Assembly: GCA_903851455.1 (NCBI GenBank)
Contig: CAINOM010000127.1
Coordinates: 1-6,352 of the forward strand
Length of the DNA stretch: 6,352 nucleotides
Source of the DNA: an uncultured Bacteroidota bacterium
GTDB lineage: Bacteria > Bacteroidota > Bacteroidia > Chitinophagales > Chitinophagaceae
Reading direction: 5' to 3'
The position numbers and the translations under genes are program-made. The notes under the pieces were generated by a model. That model had not been told where the DNA came from and did not search any database. It saw only the letters and a program-made list of their open reading frames with translations. Shown here one piece after another: positions 5,263 to 6,352 of the stretch (its first letter is position 1; each line of letters opens with the position of its first letter).

Positions 5263-6342
5263 TATCAGTGCCTTGCTGCGCTTTTTCTCCCACATCCTGG
5301 CGCTGTTCACTACATTGCTGTAGCTTCTGATGCCCTCCTTCTGATTGTGCATCTTCAGATAGCTGTCGTAGAACTCGCTGCTGTACCTGCTTGCATCATT
5401 GTTATACTTCTTGCTCAGCTCCTCCAGCGTATCTATATGCGCGGCCGTCAGTTTGTTCAGCTGCGCTTCAAACTTCCTGGCCACCACAGAGTCCTTTCTG
5501 AACAGGCGGATATTGGCATACAGCCATATGTTCAGATAAGCCGAATAGTTGAAGCTGGGATCATCGCCCTGCGTGCCCACTGCGTAGGCCATCAGATTGG
5601 CATCGCCCTCTGCCGCTATGCCCGCCTGGTGGGCCATCTCATGGCACACCACAAAGGGCAGCATGAATGCCGGCAGCCGCCCGCTCACCTGCCCTTCGCC
5701 GGTAAACGGATTGTAGTATCCATCCACAGCCACGCGCTCCATAAAGTACCCAAACATCGTAGGCTTTATATCCAGTCCGTAGGCCTTTACTTTGCTGTCG
5801 GTATACAGGCGGTAGCAGGTCTTTGCACGCTCATTCACCTCTTTAAGCGACAGCGTGCGATACAGCGGAGCTGTAGCATTCAGCTTGTCCAGCAGGAACT
5901 GGTTAAAGGCCACCAGCTCATTTGAGTCTATCGCCCGCTGAACCTGATAGTTATCGTTCGTTTCGCCGATCAGGTCCCACGAGTAGCGCAGCGGCTCCTT
6001 CGAGTAGTTCTCACCCCACCCCAGCGTAAAGAACAGGTATACAAACAGGGCAGCATTGATCGTATTCAACACCGATCCTGCCAGCCTGCGCTTCCGCTCT
6101 TTAAACTTCACCAGGTAGTACACCCACCGCACCAGTGTATACAGCAGCAGCGCCCCGCCCGCCACATACAGCACATCGCCCACGCTGAACGGCACCCAAC
6201 CCAGCAGCACCATCCTCAGCGACTGGAAGGGATAGTAAAAGTATTTGTCGTAAAAAGGAATGTGGCCATACAGCAGATGCATGCACATCCACACCAGCAC
6301 TACCAGCACCACAAACACGATCAGTTTCCTCTTTAGATTCAT
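5251..6342 (-). CDS. DUF3810 family membrane protein with HExxH metallopeptidase-like motif
   Basis: This 363-residue membrane protein has three likely N-terminal membrane segments (about 7-25, 54-76 and 90-108) and a large C-terminal domain. The pattern TMFGYFMERVAVDGYYNPFTGEGQ (195-218), then LPFVVCHEMAHQAGIAAEGDANLMAY, is typical of DUF3810. His234, Glu235 and His238 form an HExxH motif, and Glu245 in the following EGDAN is a plausible third zinc ligand. This suggests a membrane-bound zinc metallopeptidase, but the substrate is unknown and activity is inferred from the motif alone. The length fits the family as I remember it. The start is supported by GGAG 7 nt upstream of the ATG (revcomp of 6349-6352), one of the few Shine-Dalgarno sites in the window. 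The C-terminal tail past YSNVVNSARMW is basic, and the final Pro and TAG stop come from a conserved box of repeat copy 2. It converges on the sorting-domain gene. Its promoter lies off the right edge. Confidence 0.92.
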   Translation of the reverse strand: MNLKRKLIVFVVLVVLVWMCMHLLYGHIPFYDKYFYYPFQSLRMVLLGWVPFSVGDVLYVAGGALLLYTLVRWVYYLVKFKERKRRLAGSVLNTINAALFVYLFFTLGWGENYSKEPLRYSWDLIGETNDNYQVQRAIDSNELVAFNQFLLDKLNATAPLYRTLSLKEVNERAKTCYRLYTDSKVKAYGLDIKPTMFGYFMERVAVDGYYNPFTGEGQVSGRLPAFMLPFVVCHEMAHQAGIAAEGDANLMAYAVGTQGDDPSFNYSAYLNIWLYANIRLFRKDSVVARKFEAQLNKLTAAHIDTLEELSKKYNNDASRYSSEFYDSYLKMHNQKEGIRSYSNVVNSARMWEKKRSKALIRVP

Positions 6343-6352
6343 AGTGATCTCC

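Noticed and set aside
5212..5925. 237-codon open frame on the plus strand
   Set aside because: It lies almost wholly antisense to the DUF3810 gene, whose motif and domain layout are clear. The translation shows no recognisable domain, so it is a shadow frame.

Overview
The window looks like a chromosomal segment from a member of the Bacteroidota, plausibly near Chitinophagaceae. The indicators are a C-terminal type IX secretion (Por) sorting domain, a DUF3810-type membrane protein, a B12-domain-less methylmalonyl-CoA mutase subunit, few Shine-Dalgarno sites, and one match to the Bacteroidota -7 promoter element (TAnnTTTG). The family and organism calls come from memory of protein families, not from a search.

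Layout. (1) 3-983, plus strand: the 3' part of a membrane sensor histidine kinase whose sensory N-terminus lies off the left edge. (2) 984-1850, minus strand: a probable two-gene unit. The upstream gene is a DUF2383/PA2169-type four-helix-bundle protein. The downstream gene is a small protein of a family often labelled phosphoribosylpyrophosphate synthetase, a label its size does not support. The kinase and this unit converge with stop codons directly abutting. (3) 1851-2008: a divergent intergenic region with a plausible promoter for the rightward genes and a leader that can form two competing hairpins. (4) 2009-4264, plus strand: a small membrane-anchored protein of unknown function, then the catalytic subunit of a coenzyme-B12-dependent acyl-CoA mutase. 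The mutase keeps the methylmalonyl-type active-site residues but has no cobalamin-binding domain. (5) 4307-5122, plus strand: a secreted protein with a type IX sorting domain. (6) 5251-6342, minus strand: a DUF3810 membrane protein with an HEMAH zinc-metallopeptidase-like motif, complete except for its upstream region.

The least ordinary item is a structured repeat of about 90-107 bp present twice in the same orientation (2604-2693 and 5156-5262). Both copies share a C/T-rich hairpin box, a GGGGTGGTTG-CTCGCG box and a GCCCTACGG box. The segments between the boxes differ in sequence, yet form palindromes in both copies. One copy lies in the leader of the mutase gene; the other fills the convergent gap after the sorting-domain gene and supplies the stop codon of the DUF3810 gene. 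I see no defence system, CRISPR array, transposase, tRNA or rRNA. The genes are mostly housekeeping or signalling genes with no obvious shared pathway.
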